From Metabacillus flavus (lineage in GTDB: Bacteria > Bacillota > Bacilli > Bacillales > Bacillaceae), in NCBI RefSeq assembly GCF_018283675.1, contig NZ_JAGVRK010000001.1, positions 3,472,001-3,536,000 of the forward strand: 64,000 bases of DNA, written 5' to 3'. Shown piece after piece: positions 53,223 through 61,081 of this stretch. The position numbers were made by a program, and so were the translations under genes. How positions within the stretch are numbered: the stretch's first letter is position 1; each line of letters begins with the position of its first letter. The notes under the pieces were generated by a model. It saw only the letters and a list, made by a program, of their open reading frames with translations. It did no database searches and had not been told where the DNA came from.

Positions 53223-53882
53223 GTGAAATTAAATAAAAGCATTTATGCAATTTTTAGTTTACTGATTATCGGAGGCTGTGGGAAGAGTGAAAAAGTTTCA
53301 GAAGGGAAATCTGGGCAAAAAGAAAGCATTCAGCAAGAGACACCAGCATTAAAAGATGATTTCACCAAAGAATATTTAACCTCAACTAAAGAAGTGGAAA
53401 AAGGTTTTTATCAGTTCAAATCAAAAACAGGTGGGTACACCATGCTTCTCCCAGTTGAAGCTGTTATTTCAAAAGACTTCGGAAACCAATTAGATGAAGA
53501 TTTTTACGAAGCCATCATATATGGTGCTGAAATTGATCAAGCAAGCATAGACACTCAGATTACCTATGAAAACAACCCAATCACAAAAAATATTGAAGAA
53601 AACTTAGAATTATTATCAAGTTCATCAGGCTATAAAGATTCCTATAGTGAATCTAAGGAAGACTCTAAAACAATCTATTATGGAAAAGAGACGATGGAGT
53701 CAGAAGATTATACTACTTACAAGTATATAAGTTATATAAAAGGAAACAGGTCGGATCAGGCTGTTCGTTTCATTTATGGAGCATCATGTAAGAAAAGCAA
53801 TGAGAGCTGCGGAGGTAACGCAGAGGAACAAGAGAGAATAGCAAAAAAAATAATACATTCCATCACTTTTAACAGGAAGTGA
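53223..53882 (+). CDS. Lipoprotein paralogue 3, candidate immunity protein
   Basis: A 219-residue lipoprotein with GTG start behind GAGGGGG and a signal peptide ending in IIGGCGK. Body motifs match the family: DDFTKEYLTSTKEVEKGFYQFKSKTGGYTMLLP, ISKDFGN, TQITYENNP, YISYIKGNRSDQAVRFIYGASCKK. It is followed within five bases by a fragment of a second lipase gene, exactly the lipoprotein-then-lipase order of the intact pair. Confidence 0.75.
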   Translation: MKLNKSIYAIFSLLIIGGCGKSEKVSEGKSGQKESIQQETPALKDDFTKEYLTSTKEVEKGFYQFKSKTGGYTMLLPVEAVISKDFGNQLDEDFYEAIIYGAEIDQASIDTQITYENNPITKNIEENLELLSSSSGYKDSYSESKEDSKTIYYGKETMESEDYTTYKYISYIKGNRSDQAVRFIYGASCKKSNESCGGNAEEQERIAKKIIHSITFNRK

Positions 53883-53886
53883 CCAA

Positions 53887-54053
53887 ATGGATACTAAGCA
53901 TAATGAACAAGTATTGTCTTCAGACGTAATTACGGAGCGTATCGCAAAATTGGAATACAATAGACCGAAAACTTCAAGCACGGTGGAATTATTTCAGTGC
54001 TGTTCCCTTACGATGTGACTGTATCCAAAGATTTTAATGAATGGTTCTGTTAA
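53887..54053 (+). pseudogene. Fused remnant of a second lipase gene and a lipoprotein gene
   Basis: The frame from ATG 53887 reads DTKHNEQVLSSD, then ITERIAKLEYNRPKTSS, close to the start of the intact lipase at 55121 (NSNKELLSTE...ARITKLEYDIPKNPS). In another frame from 53976 the sequence becomes KHGGIISVLFPYDVTVSKDFNE, matching the TGGYTMLFPxxAVISKDFGN core of the lipoproteins, and ends at 54053. A deletion joined the start of a toxin gene to the middle of an immunity gene. Neither product can be functional. Confidence 0.8.
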
Positions 54054-54080
54054 AGTCTAATGTTGATTTTTAACATCTGT

Positions 54081-54212
54081 TGACTGGAGTGGAAGGCGCG
54101 AGACTCCGAGCTGAGAGCAGCGGGACAGGTGAGACCCCGCAGGCGCAAAGCGGCGAGGAGGCTCAGCGCCCGCCCCGCGGAAAGCGATCGCCTGCTAACT
54201 GCAATCAACAAC
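54081..54212. repeat. GC-rich Bacillaceae intergenic repeat
   Basis: A structured stretch containing GGCGCGAGACTCC, AGCAGCGGGACAGGTGAG, CCCCGCAGGCGC, GAGGAGGCTCAGCGCCCGCC and GCAATCAACA. The arms can pair (GGCGC/GCGCC, GCAGGCG/CGCCTGC). It matches the copy at 5620-5767, is much richer in GC than its surroundings, and sits at the toxin/immunity deletion junction. Confidence 0.75.
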
Positions 54213-54366
54213 CAAGTTTAACAGAGCCTAATGAAAAATGAAAGAACTCAACATTTTTACGAACAAGAATAGTCCCTGCAATAGACAGTCATCAGACCAA
54301 AAACCTAATCTGCATTGGAATTGAGGTCTAAATTCCCGTGATAAAAGAATCGAAATCATGCAAATG

Positions 54367-54446
54367 TCCGTTTTATATTGTTGCACAGTGGGAATATGTG
54401 GTAGTAATTAAATGTATTGATTTGTGACATTTGAGGGGGCAAAATT
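54367..54446 (+). repeat. Upstream-region duplicate, copy B
   Basis: A near-copy of 53143-53222, directly before paralogue 4, with the same spacing from TCCGTTTTATATTG to GAGGGGG. It supports recent tandem duplication of the module and probably carries its promoter. Confidence 0.85.
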
Positions 54447-55112
54447 TTGAATCGGCTCATTAAACTTGGCATTATACTTAACTTACTTATTATTGGGGGC
54501 TGCGGCATGAGTGAGAGTAATCCTGAAAAGAAGGCTGTTCAAGGGGAAGGCACTTCAAGCGAAACCCCGAAAGTAGCAGCAGCAGTACAAGATGAGTTTA
54601 CAAAAAGCTATTTAACCTCTACAAAAGAGAAGGAAAAAGGTTTTTTTGAATTCAAGTCAAAAACCGGGGGCTATTCCATGCTTTTTCCTGCAGAAGCGGT
54701 CTTATCCAATGAATTTGGCAATGAGCGAAAGGGAAATGACATGGAAGCCGTCATGTTTACCGGAACTCTGGAAAAGGCTGATATGATCACCCAAAGCATT
54801 TACGAGAACCTTCCCATTACAAAAGACATTGAAGCCAATCTAGATTTACTGTCAACCTCCGTCAGTTATGATGGAAAATATGAAGAAGTAAACAAAGAGG
54901 ACCGAAGCATCTACTATGGCAAAAAAACCACTGACCTGGATGATGCAATTGCCTATAACTACTTTAGTTTTATAAAAGCCAAAGATGGTAATCAAGGTGT
55001 ACGCTTCATGTACAGTGCAACTTGCAAGAAATCGGATAAGTCCTGCGTTTCGAATCTGGAAAAGCATGAGCAAATTGCTAATAAAATAATTGAATCCGTT
55101 ACGTTTAAGTAG
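54447..55112 (+). CDS. Lipoprotein paralogue 4, immediate partner of the lipase
   Basis: A 221-residue lipoprotein, TTG start behind GAGGGGG. The signal peptide ends in IIGGCGM. The body shares DEFTKSYLTSTKEKEKGFFEFKSKTGGYSMLFP, LSNEFGNE, YFSFIKAKDGNQGVRFMYSATCKK and SCV. Its stop lies eight bases before the lipase ATG, so the two are surely co-transcribed. By position it is the most likely cognate immunity protein of the lipase: an outside-facing lipoprotein could block a phospholipase attacking the membrane of kin cells. Confidence 0.78.
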   Translation: MNRLIKLGIILNLLIIGGCGMSESNPEKKAVQGEGTSSETPKVAAAVQDEFTKSYLTSTKEKEKGFFEFKSKTGGYSMLFPAEAVLSNEFGNERKGNDMEAVMFTGTLEKADMITQSIYENLPITKDIEANLDLLSTSVSYDGKYEEVNKEDRSIYYGKKTTDLDDAIAYNYFSFIKAKDGNQGVRFMYSATCKKSDKSCVSNLEKHEQIANKIIESVTFK

Positions 55113-55120
55113 GTGTCAAA

Positions 55121-57058
55121 ATGAATTCAAATAAAGAGCTGCTGTCAACCGAAACCTTGCGGGCCCGGATTACCAAACTGGAATATGACATTCCAAAAAA
55201 TCCATCAGAAGCCCAAATAAAAGAATTTCAAGAAAAGGTCCGTCAAATTTATATCGAAGAAACAGGTGAAGCCCCTCCCTCAGAAATTTCGATCTATCAT
55301 TCGGGTTCAAAAAAGTATCAGAATGCTGAAGATTCAGGTTTCGATGGAACGGTTATCCACTTTTATGATCCGGAGAAAAAAATCAACCAATCCTACACCA
55401 TCACCAGAGGCAGTGAGATGGGAGAGGATGCGGGAGCAGGAAAACCACTGGATTGGTTATATAATGTATTTGGAATTTATACTGGCAGAGACCGTGCTCA
55501 ATTTGATCACGCTAACCGATTCGCGGAAAACGTAAATAAAGAGATTACATCCAAGACAGGAAATTCTTCAATCCCCCCTTTAGAACGGTATGGACTAGGC
55601 CATTCACTTGGAGGAAATCTGATTCAAATGCTTCAGCTTCAAAATGGGGCGTTCAAGAAAGTTTATACTTTTAACGACGCGCCTCCAAGCGCCTATCAAC
55701 TTGCTTATGTTGACCAAGATTTTTTGCTGAATGTTAGGAACAAATTCAATATAAAAAATCCTAATGACATTTACTCTATCCCTAGCGCTGATCTCGAAAA
55801 ATTTGCCACCGACTACTACAAAGAACGTGGTAAAAACATCCACCACACAACATCTGCAGATGAGATCCTCTTTGCCATATCCGGTTTTCGAGGCTTTCTG
55901 TTTTTCGGAGATCGTAAAATAATTGAGACAAATCCGGATTTTGATGGACTTAAAGATGTGCTTGATAACGTATCCGATGAGGACCTCGCAGTTATCCAAA
56001 AGAAGCTTGCAGAGATTGCTCCTTATTACGAAAAGGATGGCATTGACGGGATTGTTTTCGGGGTGACTGGCTACGATAAGAAGTTTTGGGATCAATCCTT
56101 TGAAACTCTTAAAGATCTTGACCTTACTACTCTAAATCCTATCGAACGAGCCGAGAATGCAATAACCGTTGCGAAAACGATTGTTGCAATGAAGGATCAT
56201 GTGGCGCTGATGATAAATAAGGTGACAAGTCTGAAGGATGAATTGCCTGCCTTATTATCAATAGTTGGAACCGTTTCTGCTGAAGAAAGAGAAAAAATCG
56301 AATCAGTCATAGACGGGATGGTCGACAACCTTGAGACGATGAAGGCTGCTATCGAAAACATTGGGGATGTGGCCACTTTAGAAAGGCTTCGAAATGGCGA
56401 CCTTAAAGGATTTTTAGAGCAGATCGAGGTATTAATGAACACATCGGATATCATTAAAACCGAATTTAATGAATTTAAGGCAGGGTTTGGTTCCATTAAG
56501 ACGATTCTTGAAGAACTGATGGAAAAGTTCGGAATGGCAACAGAAGCTCACCTTATGGATGCTGTAATCAGCGCACTTTCTTTAGAAGGATTCTCATATG
56601 AAGGCGACGATATGTTTAAAGCAAAAATGGTAGGAGGCAAACCAATTATGATTAACCTTTCCTCCGCCCTCCGCCTTTATAAGGAAGGCCTAAACATTTA
56701 TGAGGAAAAGAATAACCTTCTTAAGCAGTTAAAAGAAGCGTACCATCGAGAGTATACAGATGATTATACACGAAGAAAAGGTACGCTGATGAAGGCGATT
56801 GCCTCAACAGATTCTGATATTGGCTGGGCCCAAAGCAGGCTTGGATACAGCACGACCGTTTATAAAGTAACAAAAATTGATGTCCAGGAAACCATTTACC
56901 CAATTCCTCCCGCCAACACCGCAACCTTCCAAGAGCTATTCCACTACCATGAAACCGAACAGGAAGCAGGAGTCAAACAAATCATTCAAATTAAAAATTC
57001 TGTTGAAAAATTCTTTCAAGAGGACCAAAAAGTAGCCTCAATGTTTAAGCTAATTTAA
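55121..57058 (+). CDS. Lipase-domain protein (DUF6792/TslA-like), candidate type VII toxin
   Basis: A 645-residue protein without a signal peptide. Residues about 60-270 are a lipase fold with nucleophile elbow GHSLGGN near residue 166; the acid and histidine are not certain (Asp 187-area, HHTTSADE near 240 possible). From about 290 to 645 it is almost entirely helical and coiled, resembling the length and texture of LXG targeting domains. This lipase-first order matches the S. aureus type VII lipase toxin TslA, as I recall it. It sits between a candidate immunity lipoprotein and a small helical protein. Toxin role is inferred. Confidence 0.72.
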   Translation: MNSNKELLSTETLRARITKLEYDIPKNPSEAQIKEFQEKVRQIYIEETGEAPPSEISIYHSGSKKYQNAEDSGFDGTVIHFYDPEKKINQSYTITRGSEMGEDAGAGKPLDWLYNVFGIYTGRDRAQFDHANRFAENVNKEITSKTGNSSIPPLERYGLGHSLGGNLIQMLQLQNGAFKKVYTFNDAPPSAYQLAYVDQDFLLNVRNKFNIKNPNDIYSIPSADLEKFATDYYKERGKNIHHTTSADEILFAISGFRGFLFFGDRKIIETNPDFDGLKDVLDNVSDEDLAVIQKKLAEIAPYYEKDGIDGIVFGVTGYDKKFWDQSFETLKDLDLTTLNPIERAENAITVAKTIVAMKDHVALMINKVTSLKDELPALLSIVGTVSAEEREKIESVIDGMVDNLETMKAAIENIGDVATLERLRNGDLKGFLEQIEVLMNTSDIIKTEFNEFKAGFGSIKTILEELMEKFGMATEAHLMDAVISALSLEGFSYEGDDMFKAKMVGGKPIMINLSSALRLYKEGLNIYEEKNNLLKQLKEAYHREYTDDYTRRKGTLMKAIASTDSDIGWAQSRLGYSTTVYKVTKIDVQETIYPIPPANTATFQELFHYHETEQEAGVKQIIQIKNSVEKFFQEDQKVASMFKLI

Positions 57059-57074
57059 GAGAAGAGGGATGAAA

Positions 57075-57410
57075 ATGCCGCAGCTGTCTTTCCTGCATCA
57101 GCTTGTGCCGGAACAGGATCTTACCCATAAAGCCGGGACCTTCCATAGTCTGCTTGATGAACTAAACGCAGCCGGAACAAAACTCACCCAAACCGTTCAA
57201 ACCGAAATGGAAGCCCAATCAGGCGAACTCGTCGATAAAATAAGCGAAAAAATCCAGCAGCACCAAAAAATCCAAGAGGATGCCATTTCCCAGCAAAAAG
57301 CCTCTATGACCGCTCTGGCCTACCAATACAGCAGCTTTGTTAACAACATGAACCGGCAGATGACGACGATTTATTATGAGGAGGATAAGGAAGCGGTGGC
57401 TTTAGTTTAA
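57075..57410 (+). CDS. Small helical protein, candidate type VII targeting partner
   Basis: A 111-residue helical protein with two long amphipathic helices (about 17-60 and 63-98) and a hydrophilic composition. It has no signal peptide. GAGGG is six bases before the ATG at 57075. Size and helical-hairpin form are those of WXG100-like or Lap/Tla accessory proteins that bind the helical domain of type VII toxins. No WXG motif is present. It ends the lipoprotein-lipase unit, which has a terminator right after. Confidence 0.65.
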   Translation: MPQLSFLHQLVPEQDLTHKAGTFHSLLDELNAAGTKLTQTVQTEMEAQSGELVDKISEKIQQHQKIQEDAISQQKASMTALAYQYSSFVNNMNRQMTTIYYEEDKEAVALV

Positions 57411-57423
57411 AGGTTTATAGTTG

Positions 57424-57451
57424 GAAGACTGTGTTTGTGCAGTCTTTTTTG
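57424..57451 (+). terminator. Terminator of the lipoprotein-lipase unit
   Basis: An AAGACTG/CAGTCTT stem is followed by a T-run. Confidence 0.8.
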
Positions 57452-57527
57452 GTTTATTATCAGTAATACTGATTAAAATCTAAATACCGGCAAATCTCTC
57501 TAAAATAAATTTTCTTAAAACAGTATG

Positions 57528-57579
57528 CTATAACAATATTCTTTACCGTTATGAATCACGTTTTCCCAGATTGTTATAG
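57528..57579. repeat. Ten-base inverted repeat
   Basis: CTATAACAAT (57528-57537) and its exact complement ATTGTTATAG (57570-57579) flank 32 bases. It may be a degenerate mobile-element end, a regulator site or a chance hairpin. Confidence 0.5.
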
Positions 57580-57596
57580 TTCTTATCTTAAAAAAC

Positions 57597-57635
57597 TTAA
57601 AAACCACTTCCCTTTTTCTTGGAAAGTGGTTTTTT
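57597..57635 (-). terminator. Terminator of the LXG operon
   Basis: AAACCACTTTCC and GGGAAGTGGTTT arms carry T-runs on both strands, 216 bases after the Imm22 gene. Confidence 0.75.
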
Positions 57636-57850
57636 ATATTGTCCGTTATCTTCGGACTAGTTCTATAAAATTACAAGCCTTATTTTTAGAATTTACCGTT
57701 TGTACCCCAAATTTTTTATCTCATAAAGTAATAAAGAATTGCGTGTATTTTTAAACTGACTGATTATATAGTTTTTATTAGCTTTACAAAGCAACCTTTC
57801 TTAACCTCTGTGTTATCTATAAATTCAACCCATACCTATTATGCATACTA

Positions 57851-58225
57851 TCACTCATATTTTGTAGCAGTAATAAAATCAAAAGATCCAGCTCCAATTA
57901 TTTTATCGGTATACTCAAAATTATATATGAGAATTACTGCATTATACTTTTTTTTCAAATCTATGTTTCTCTCAATTTTCGGTATGATAATTTCTTCATA
58001 CGAACAACCACCTAATAAAGTAGAAATATCGCTACTGCTATACTCATAGGTTGCTTTTTCTATAGTATCCTCGTCTGTTTCATCCATATCGATATTATAA
58101 TCCATAAAAAATTTTGAAGGGACAGACTCGCCATCATCATCATACGTTAAGTCTACATACTCTTCTATAGAGTCTTCTTCTTTAATATTACCTAACCAAA
58201 CAGAAACCCATCCTTTTTTTTCCAC
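57851..58225 (-). CDS. Imm22-family immunity protein
   Basis: A 124-residue acidic cytoplasmic protein. The opening EKKGWVSVWLGN, the SxxEEYVDLTYDDDG segment, YSSSDISTLLGGCSYEEIIIP near residues 61-82 and a late YNAVILIYNFEY match the Imm22 family of polymorphic-toxin immunity proteins. GTG start behind GGAGGG. It follows the LXG toxin by 12 bases, the usual place of an immunity gene. Confidence 0.88.
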   Translation of the reverse strand: MEKKGWVSVWLGNIKEEDSIEEYVDLTYDDDGESVPSKFFMDYNIDMDETDEDTIEKATYEYSSSDISTLLGGCSYEEIIIPKIERNIDLKKKYNAVILIYNFEYTDKIIGAGSFDFITATKYE

Positions 58226-58237
58226 TATAGGACCCTC

Positions 58238-60196
58238 CTACTTTAATCTAAGACTTTTCGGTAAAGACATAACCCCACCCTCTAGTCTATAATTAGCCCA
58301 ATTATTAAGTCGTCTAACAAATGTATTATAGTCGCTTGAAGTATCAATTATTGCTAACAATTCATTATGCGCTTTAGTCGAGCCTAATCCTCCATGAATA
58401 CCGTTAGGGTTTACAAATTTAACATCAGATATTGCCGTACGTAAATCTTTAATCTCTTCAGCACTAATATTCCAATACTTAAATTGCGGAGCTCTTGAAA
58501 CTAAGTGCCACTCGTGTAAGCCACCAGGTTCTCTAAGCTGACGTTCAATTTTCTTTCTAATTTTTTTTTCTTTCCAAAGTTCGTCTAATTCACTTTTTGT
58601 AAGGGAATTGAAGAATTTATTAAAGTTCCCACTCTTTGCAGTTGGTATATCGTCAACTGTTAATTTAGTTATATCTTTTATATCTTTATCATTATTTATT
58701 AACTTAGCTTCATCTCTTATTTTACCATTTGTACTGGTTATAATCCCACTAACACTCTCCCTAGCATCCCCCAAAACATCCCGCAGAGTATCCGGAACAT
58801 TCGGCCCTAAAGTCTCTACCAAACTAGGAATTGGCTTATCCAGCACATCATTTATTTTCTGATCCAGCCATTTTTTCGTATTCCCAAGCGGTCCTTTTAC
58901 AACGTTATCATAGGTATTCTGCAGAATCTTATTAACCTTCTCTGGATTCAAAACATTCCTTGTTTTGCTGAAAATGTCTGCCACTTTGCTGCTGAGGTTT
59001 TTCATATGGATGACGGTTTTAAATAGATTGGATTGTACAAAGTCCACTACACTCTTTTTATAATGTTCGACATGTTTGATCAGGTTTTCCTGCATAAAGG
59101 CTTTTAATTTTGTGGTATCCATGACGTTGTAAGGGATTTTAGCAGGAATTCCATCTGGCCCGTTATTTTTGGCGGCCAGTTTCCCAAGCTTACTTAGGTT
59201 GCCGGCTTTGCTGACTTTGTCGATACCGCCTATGAAGAAGGTTGCAGCGATGGAGAGGAATTCATATGTAAAAAATCTCGATATGCTGCGTGCATCCCCG
59301 TTCATAACATCTCGGTCCCATGCAGTTAAAAAGGCGTCAATCATGGCTGCAATGGTTTTGTCGTAGTTAATCAGAGCGTTGATAATTCCCATTAACAGTC
59401 CTGGCAGATCCGTAAAAATGGCGATGAGCAGTTCAAATAAACCGACGATCAGATCCTTGATGAAGTTTACGATTCCTTCAACAATCCCTACAAAAACGTC
59501 CCCGATGATCTGCAGGAGATTTTTGTCTTCTTTTACTTCAGCATTCACCGGCTTTTCACAGGTCCAATTTTGAACGGATCCTGGGGCAGAAGCTTTCACA
59601 TGGGCTGGCTGAAAGAGGTTTTGCAGGTCGGTTACTTTCTTTAATACGGTTTCAAGCTCCTGCTCAAGCTTGGTGAGCGCTGATTCCTGATTATAGTCGA
59701 ATTCTCCAAGGAGGTTCCTGGTTTGGTTCTTTTCCGTCCTCGCCTTTTCCACCATTTCTGCGAAGGAGGTATCGTTTAACTTTGGCAGCCCTACAATGTC
59801 CGCGACACCGTCCATCGTAGAATTTGTTTCATTTACCATTTGGTTTGTCCGGTCTTTCGCTCTTGTTAAATCCTGCTCAAGCTGCTGCTCGAGGAAGGTT
59901 TGGCTGATAAAGCCTGAACTTGAAGGCTCGAGGAGATCCAGCGATTTTTTCATTCCGTCCAGAGTTGTCTGATAGTTTGCCAAAAAAGCGCTGTAGCTGG
60001 ACATGAGGGGGAGGTGATGCTTCTCATAGAAGAAGCGGATGGCCTCTCCGCCCTCTCCTTTGAACGTATCATCGAGCCCGACGATCCCCTTTACCGCCGT
60101 TTGAAGCTGCTTGATCTGCGCTTCCTGCGACGATACCTTCTTCTTCGTTTGATCGATGCCCGAGTGAAACGCATCGACATCTAATACATTTGTCAT
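58238..60196 (-). CDS. LXG-domain type VII toxin with uncharacterised C-terminal domain
   Basis: A 652-residue toxin of the YeeF/YwqJ type. The N-terminal LXG domain covers about 1-230 (TNVLDVDAFHSGIDQTKKKV opening; helical). A hydrophobic stretch of about 40 residues follows near 230-275. The C-terminal toxin domain (about 560-652) has LHEWHLVSRAPQFKYW, a conserved HGGLGSTKAHNELL and FVRRLNNWANYRLEGG. The His pattern suggests a metal-dependent nuclease, but I do not recognise the family. ATG 60196 follows AAAGGTGAGG. The gene is followed by Imm22. Confidence 0.85.
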   Translation of the reverse strand: MTNVLDVDAFHSGIDQTKKKVSSQEAQIKQLQTAVKGIVGLDDTFKGEGGEAIRFFYEKHHLPLMSSYSAFLANYQTTLDGMKKSLDLLEPSSSGFISQTFLEQQLEQDLTRAKDRTNQMVNETNSTMDGVADIVGLPKLNDTSFAEMVEKARTEKNQTRNLLGEFDYNQESALTKLEQELETVLKKVTDLQNLFQPAHVKASAPGSVQNWTCEKPVNAEVKEDKNLLQIIGDVFVGIVEGIVNFIKDLIVGLFELLIAIFTDLPGLLMGIINALINYDKTIAAMIDAFLTAWDRDVMNGDARSISRFFTYEFLSIAATFFIGGIDKVSKAGNLSKLGKLAAKNNGPDGIPAKIPYNVMDTTKLKAFMQENLIKHVEHYKKSVVDFVQSNLFKTVIHMKNLSSKVADIFSKTRNVLNPEKVNKILQNTYDNVVKGPLGNTKKWLDQKINDVLDKPIPSLVETLGPNVPDTLRDVLGDARESVSGIITSTNGKIRDEAKLINNDKDIKDITKLTVDDIPTAKSGNFNKFFNSLTKSELDELWKEKKIRKKIERQLREPGGLHEWHLVSRAPQFKYWNISAEEIKDLRTAISDVKFVNPNGIHGGLGSTKAHNELLAIIDTSSDYNTFVRRLNNWANYRLEGGVMSLPKSLRLK

Positions 60197-60204
60197 CCAG
60201 TTCC

Positions 60205-60486
60205 TCACCTTTCCCCGGATATGGCAGCTGATAGATTTTTGTCTGCTTTCTTCATTTGATCGACGGATTGCTTGGTGGCATCTGTGTTCATGATCAGCAA
60301 TTCCTTATAGGTTTCCATCGCTTTTTGACAGGCTTCATTTAATTCATTCAGCTTCTTCATCGCATCCATTTCATTGCCCTCGCCAACGCCTGAAGGGAAG
60401 TCTGTATGAAAAGCTTGTATGGACGCCTGCATAGCTGCTAATGCCTTTTCAATTTCGTCATACTGAATTTTTATTTCAGTGGCCAT
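60205..60486 (-). CDS. YwqI-like DUF5344 protein
   Basis: A 93-residue helical hairpin protein (MATEIKIQYDEIEKALAAMQ opening, then two helices). It belongs to the DUF5344/YwqI-YxiC group: WXG100-like partners that escort LXG toxins to the type VII machinery. Its stop is nine bases before the LXG start at 60196, and it is downstream of the YwqH-like gene. Start ATG with a moderate GGGAGATCTTG ribosome site. Confidence 0.85.
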   Translation of the reverse strand: MATEIKIQYDEIEKALAAMQASIQAFHTDFPSGVGEGNEMDAMKKLNELNEACQKAMETYKELLIMNTDATKQSVDQMKKADKNLSAAISGER

Positions 60487-60501
60487 TTACAAGATCTCCC
60501 T

Positions 60502-60870
60502 TCATCTGGCTTTTGCTGCCTGAATCGCCTTGCTTCTCTCTTCTGCTTCCAGTGAGGCGATGGCCGCTTTTACACTATTAATCTCGGCTGTTATCTGCTG
60601 GATTTTTTGGCTTAGCACCTGAAACGCCTGGTTAAATTGTGTTGTTTGAATATCCTTGTAAGCAGGATGCATATCGTTCTCTCTTATTAAGTTAAAATCA
60701 TTGGACCGCTCTCCGTACCATGCTTTAGCCGTCAAGTCAGGCTCTGTCACCATATTCTGGCTGCTGAAAAAATCAAACTGGTGATCGGATAATTCACTGC
60801 TGCATTTGCGCAGTCGCTGCAGCTTCTCTTCCAAATCACGCAGCTTTGCGTTAAGGGCTGATAAAGACAA
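60502..60870 (-). CDS. YwqH-like DUF5082 protein
   Basis: A helical protein of about 122 residues with a coiled-coil start (LNAKLRDLEEKLQRL) and a C-terminal helix rich in Ala/Glu/Lys (about 85-122). It corresponds to DUF5082/YwqH, the first partner gene of LXG operons. The frame runs to 60903, but GGAGGTG fits the TTG at 60870. It starts the operon YwqH-YwqI-LXG-Imm22. Confidence 0.78.
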   Translation of the reverse strand: MSLSALNAKLRDLEEKLQRLRKCSSELSDHQFDFFSSQNMVTEPDLTAKAWYGERSNDFNLIRENDMHPAYKDIQTTQFNQAFQVLSQKIQQITAEINSVKAAIASLEAEERSKAIQAAKAR

Positions 60871-61037
60871 GACATCACACCTCCAATTGTTCATTCCTCT
60901 CAAAATTCTAACATTATTTCCTTTTTATACCTATTAGTAAATAGTCCTTGTTTTCAGCCTTTCTACAAAATCAGATAAGACTTTTTGCCTGATTTCGACT
61001 TTTTATTCGGGAGGAAGTAACTAAAAAGTGGTCATAA

Positions 61038-61077
61038 CAAAAAAGGCACTCCATCTTAAGGAGAGCCTTTCATTTAA
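61038..61077 (-). terminator. Terminator of the DUF2262 gene
   Basis: AAAGGC...GCCTTTTTT arms lie just beyond the stop on the minus strand. Confidence 0.75.
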
Positions 61078-61081
61078 TCTA

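Larger units (their letters stand above)
57411..57850. other. AT-rich region between converging units
   Basis: A 440-base region of low GC. It has the terminator of the lipase unit (57424-57451), an inverted repeat (57528-57579) and a terminator for the LXG operon (57597-57635). No gene is supported. Confidence 0.6.

Noticed and set aside
54081-54212. An insertion sequence
   Set aside because: There is no transposase, no terminal inverted repeats with target duplication that I can see, and the element is only about 130 bases long.
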